From JAGNZR01 sp051659505 (GTDB lineage Bacteria; Fusobacteriota; Fusobacteriia; Fusobacteriales; Fusobacteriaceae), in NCBI GenBank assembly GCA_051659505.1, contig JBOFOQ010000020.1, forward strand, positions 1 to 64,000: DNA of 64,000 nt, read 5' to 3'. Below the pieces are notes generated by a model, which worked only from the letters and a program-made list of their open reading frames with translations, had not been told where the DNA came from and made no database searches. This document shows, piece by piece, positions 62,175 to 64,000 of this stretch. The translations under genes were made by a program, and so were the position numbers. Every line of letters starts with the position of its first letter. The stretch's first letter is position 1.

Positions 62175-63188
62175 TTGGATATAACTGTTAGAAGTTTTGG
62201 GTTTACTAAAAATAAAGAAGAAGTTTTTATATACACTTTAAAAAATGAAAAAATTGAAGTTGAAATTTTGAACTATGGAGGAATTATAAAAAAAATTTTA
62301 ACTCCAGATAAAAATGGAAATTGGGAAAATATAGTTTTGGGTTTTGATACACTTGAAGAATATGAAATAAATGAACCTTATTTTGGCTGTATTACTGGAA
62401 GAGTGGCCGGGCGTATAAAAGAAGGAAAACTTACAATAGATAATAAACTTTATAGTTTAGAAATAAATAATGGTTCTAATAATATTCACGGTGGAATAAA
62501 TTCATTAAATACAAAGGTTTGGGCTGGAACAGTTGAAAAACTTAGCGATAAAGGCTCTATTATTTTGACTTATCATAGCCCACATCTTGAAAATGGATTT
62601 CCAGGGGCTATTGATTTTACAGTCAAGTATACATTGGAAAATGAAAATTTAACTATTAGTTATATTGGTGAAGCTGATAGAAATACTTATATCAATTTAA
62701 CTAATCATAGCTACTTCAACTTAAGCGGAAATCAGAAAAGAAATATTTATGATTCTTTTTTAACTTTAAGTTCTGAAAATTTCTTAGAAGTGGATACAAA
62801 TACTTTACCAATTAAAATAAAAAAAACTGAAGACTCTATTTTTGATTTTAGAAATGGTCAGCTCTTAGGTGAAGTTTTGACTAAAGAGAATAAAGATACG
62901 AAAATTGTTGGTGGAGGTATTGATCACGGATTTATATTGGAAAAAGCTTGTGATTTAGGTGGTTTTCTAAAAAATGAAATTTCAGGAAGAGAGATGTCTT
63001 TTAAAACGGATCAACCTACAGTTGTAATTTATACTGGAAACTATCTAAAGGAAAAACATCTAGGTATTTGTTTTGAAACACAAGACTATCCTGATATTTT
63101 TAATTTAAATTTAGATAATATAAATATCTATTCTCCAAATAAAAATTATACTCAAAATACAACTTTTACTTTTAAAACTTCTAAATAG
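62175..63188 (+). CDS. galM: Aldose 1-epimerase (galactose mutarotase)
   Basis: This 337-residue enzyme interconverts alpha and beta galactose, feeding GalK with the alpha form. Motifs are VEILNYGGIIKKILTPDKNG, GCITGRVAGRIKEGKLTIDN, NNIHGGINSLN (substrate Asn and His), YINLTNHSYFNLSG (catalytic His), GGIDHGFIL (Asp) and CFETQDYPD (catalytic Glu). The TTG start at 62175 follows AAAGGAGAG. It is encoded opposite to the lac/gal operon, beyond the ptuAB insertion. Confidence 0.92.
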   Translation: MDITVRSFGFTKNKEEVFIYTLKNEKIEVEILNYGGIIKKILTPDKNGNWENIVLGFDTLEEYEINEPYFGCITGRVAGRIKEGKLTIDNKLYSLEINNGSNNIHGGINSLNTKVWAGTVEKLSDKGSIILTYHSPHLENGFPGAIDFTVKYTLENENLTISYIGEADRNTYINLTNHSYFNLSGNQKRNIYDSFLTLSSENFLEVDTNTLPIKIKKTEDSIFDFRNGQLLGEVLTKENKDTKIVGGGIDHGFILEKACDLGGFLKNEISGREMSFKTDQPTVVIYTGNYLKEKHLGICFETQDYPDIFNLNLDNINIYSPNKNYTQNTTFTFKTSK

Positions 63189-63258
<70 letters not shown>

Positions 63259-63287
63259 GATTTGATAGAGTTTATCAAGTCTTTTTT
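63259..63287 (+). terminator. Terminator of galM
   Basis: A 9-bp stem with one G-U (63259-63267 with 63273-63281), 5-nt loop, then T6. Confidence 0.72.
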
Positions 63288-63292
63288 ATTAT

Positions 63293-63321
63293 TTGCACAA
63301 AATGAAAGGAAAAGGTATAAT
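63293..63321 (+). promoter_or_regulatory. Promoter of the radical SAM gene
   Basis: TTGCAC (63293-63298), 17 nt, TATAAT (63316-63321), 45 bp before the start codon. Confidence 0.65.
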
Positions 63322-63366
63322 ACTTAAAAGGTGATTTAAAATAAAAAAAATTGAAAGAGAGAAAAA

Positions 63367-64000
63367 ATGAGCAGTAGATACTATACAATAAATGATTTTT
63401 TCAAAGAAAATTTTAGTGAAAAAATATATAAAGTTAGCTTAGATGCAGGGTTAAGCTGTCCTAATAGAGATGGGAAAATAAGCCTAGGTGGGTGTATTTT
63501 TTGTAGTGATTCAGGAAGTGGTGAATTTACTAGTAATAAAAAAAATAGTATAACAAAACAAATAAACGAACAACTAATCTTTATTGAAAAAAAAGCTAAA
63601 AAAGGAAAAGTTATAGCATATTTTCAAAACTTCACAAATACTTATGGTGATATTGAATATTTAAAAAAAGTTTTTCTTGAAGCTCTTTCCCATGAAAGAG
63701 TTATAGGAATTGCAATTGCAACAAGACCTGATTGCTTAGATAATCCTGTTTTAGAATTACTTTCTGAAATAAATGAAAATTATTTTCTTTGGATAGAACT
63801 CGGGTTGCAAAGTTCTGATGATTCTGTTGCAAAGTATATAAATAGAGGATATACCTTTTCAACTTATTTAGCAGCAACAAAAAATTTAAAATTGAGAAAT
63901 ATTAAGTTTGTAACTCACATAATAGTAGGTCTCCCTAAAGCATTGAAAAATGATTCTTTAATAACTGCGAGAGAAGCTGTAAAAGCAGGGTCGTGGGGGA
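63367..64000 (+). CDS. Radical SAM protein, TIGR01212/YhcC family (partial)
   Basis: The gene starts at 63367 (GAGAGAAAAAATG) and runs off the window after about 211 codons. The radical SAM cluster is in SCPNRDGKISLGGCIFCSD, three Cys spaced CX14CX2C as is usual for this family rather than CX3CX2C. Further motifs are KVIAYFQNFTNTYGDIEYLK, VIGIAIATRPDCLD, WIELGLQSSDDSVAKYINRG and VTHIIVGLPK. The substrate of this family is unsettled. The 3' part lies outside. Confidence 0.9.
   Translation, partial: MSSRYYTINDFFKENFSEKIYKVSLDAGLSCPNRDGKISLGGCIFCSDSGSGEFTSNKKNSITKQINEQLIFIEKKAKKGKVIAYFQNFTNTYGDIEYLKKVFLEALSHERVIGIAIATRPDCLDNPVLELLSEINENYFLWIELGLQSSDDSVAKYINRGYTFSTYLAATKNLKLRNIKFVTHIIVGLPKALKNDSLITAREAVKAGSWG

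Overview
The window is a low-GC, AT-rich stretch of a Gram-negative anaerobe, most probably Fusobacteriota (Fusobacterium or a close relative). Evidence for an outer membrane is a signal-peptide protein ending in a beta-barrel-type terminal Phe, a TRAP transporter and several lipobox proteins. Other traits look Firmicute-like: AddAB instead of RecBCD, an EutV/EutW ANTAR system and type 2 GalT. That mixture is typical of fusobacteria. The species assignment is inference.

Layout. 1-2.5 kb: tail of a DUF4280 (PAAR-like) gene, a transposase scar, an M18 aminopeptidase and a YcdX-type PHP phosphatase. 2.6-7.2 kb (minus): a probable catabolic operon (MFS carrier, AGCS symporter, TIM-barrel isomerase/epimerase, DeoR regulator) with a clear promoter and tandem operator-like repeats. 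7.4 kb: remnant of a cyclic-nucleotide phosphodiesterase-like gene. 7.7-23.4 kb (plus): a full ethanolamine-utilization microcompartment locus in the order pduS-like, pduT-like, eutS, eutP, eutV, eutW, eutA, eutB, eutC, eutL, BMC-H, eutM, eutE, eutT, eutN, unknown, eutH, eutQ, eutG-like. Two leader regions, before the pduS-like gene and before eutA, each hold two small hexaloop hairpins (A at loop position 1, G at position 4) separated by 5 nt, the second overlapping an intrinsic terminator. This is the architecture bound by EutV-type ANTAR antiterminators. 23.4-28 kb: a TRAP transporter, a GlpQ lipoprotein and an MgtC-like protein. GlpQ could release ethanolamine from phospholipid head groups for the neighbouring operon. 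28.2-38.3 kb: a sbcD-sbcC-addB-addA DNA repair block. 38.4-44.7 kb: an outer-membrane-type protein, a gltD-like pseudogene, a peptide-binding lipoprotein with an MccF-like S66 peptidase, two tRNA genes (Ser-GGA, Thr-GGT), a cardiolipin synthase and a small lipoprotein.

44.8-47.4 kb: the least familiar unit. It is a two-gene operon of a SIR2-like protein that has lost both catalytic positions, followed by a synthetase-only small alarmone synthetase. 47.5-49 kb: a DUF1846 protein. 49.1-59.7 kb (minus): lactose/alpha-galactoside catabolism (GH36 alpha-galactosidase, GPH carrier, GH2 beta-galactosidase, galT, galK) under a strong promoter with a palindromic operator, plus a LacI-type regulator. 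60.0-61.8 kb (minus): a two-gene Septu-like anti-phage module (PtuA ATPase, PtuB HNH nuclease) set between the regulator and galM. 62-64 kb: galM, a 68-bp TAA microsatellite and the start of a TIGR01212-type radical SAM gene.

The strongest candidates for something undescribed are the degenerate SIR2 plus alarmone synthetase operon, the PduS-like protein with an eroded flavin/NADH motif inside an eut compartment, and the unknown 112-residue Eut protein that shares a motif with EutT.
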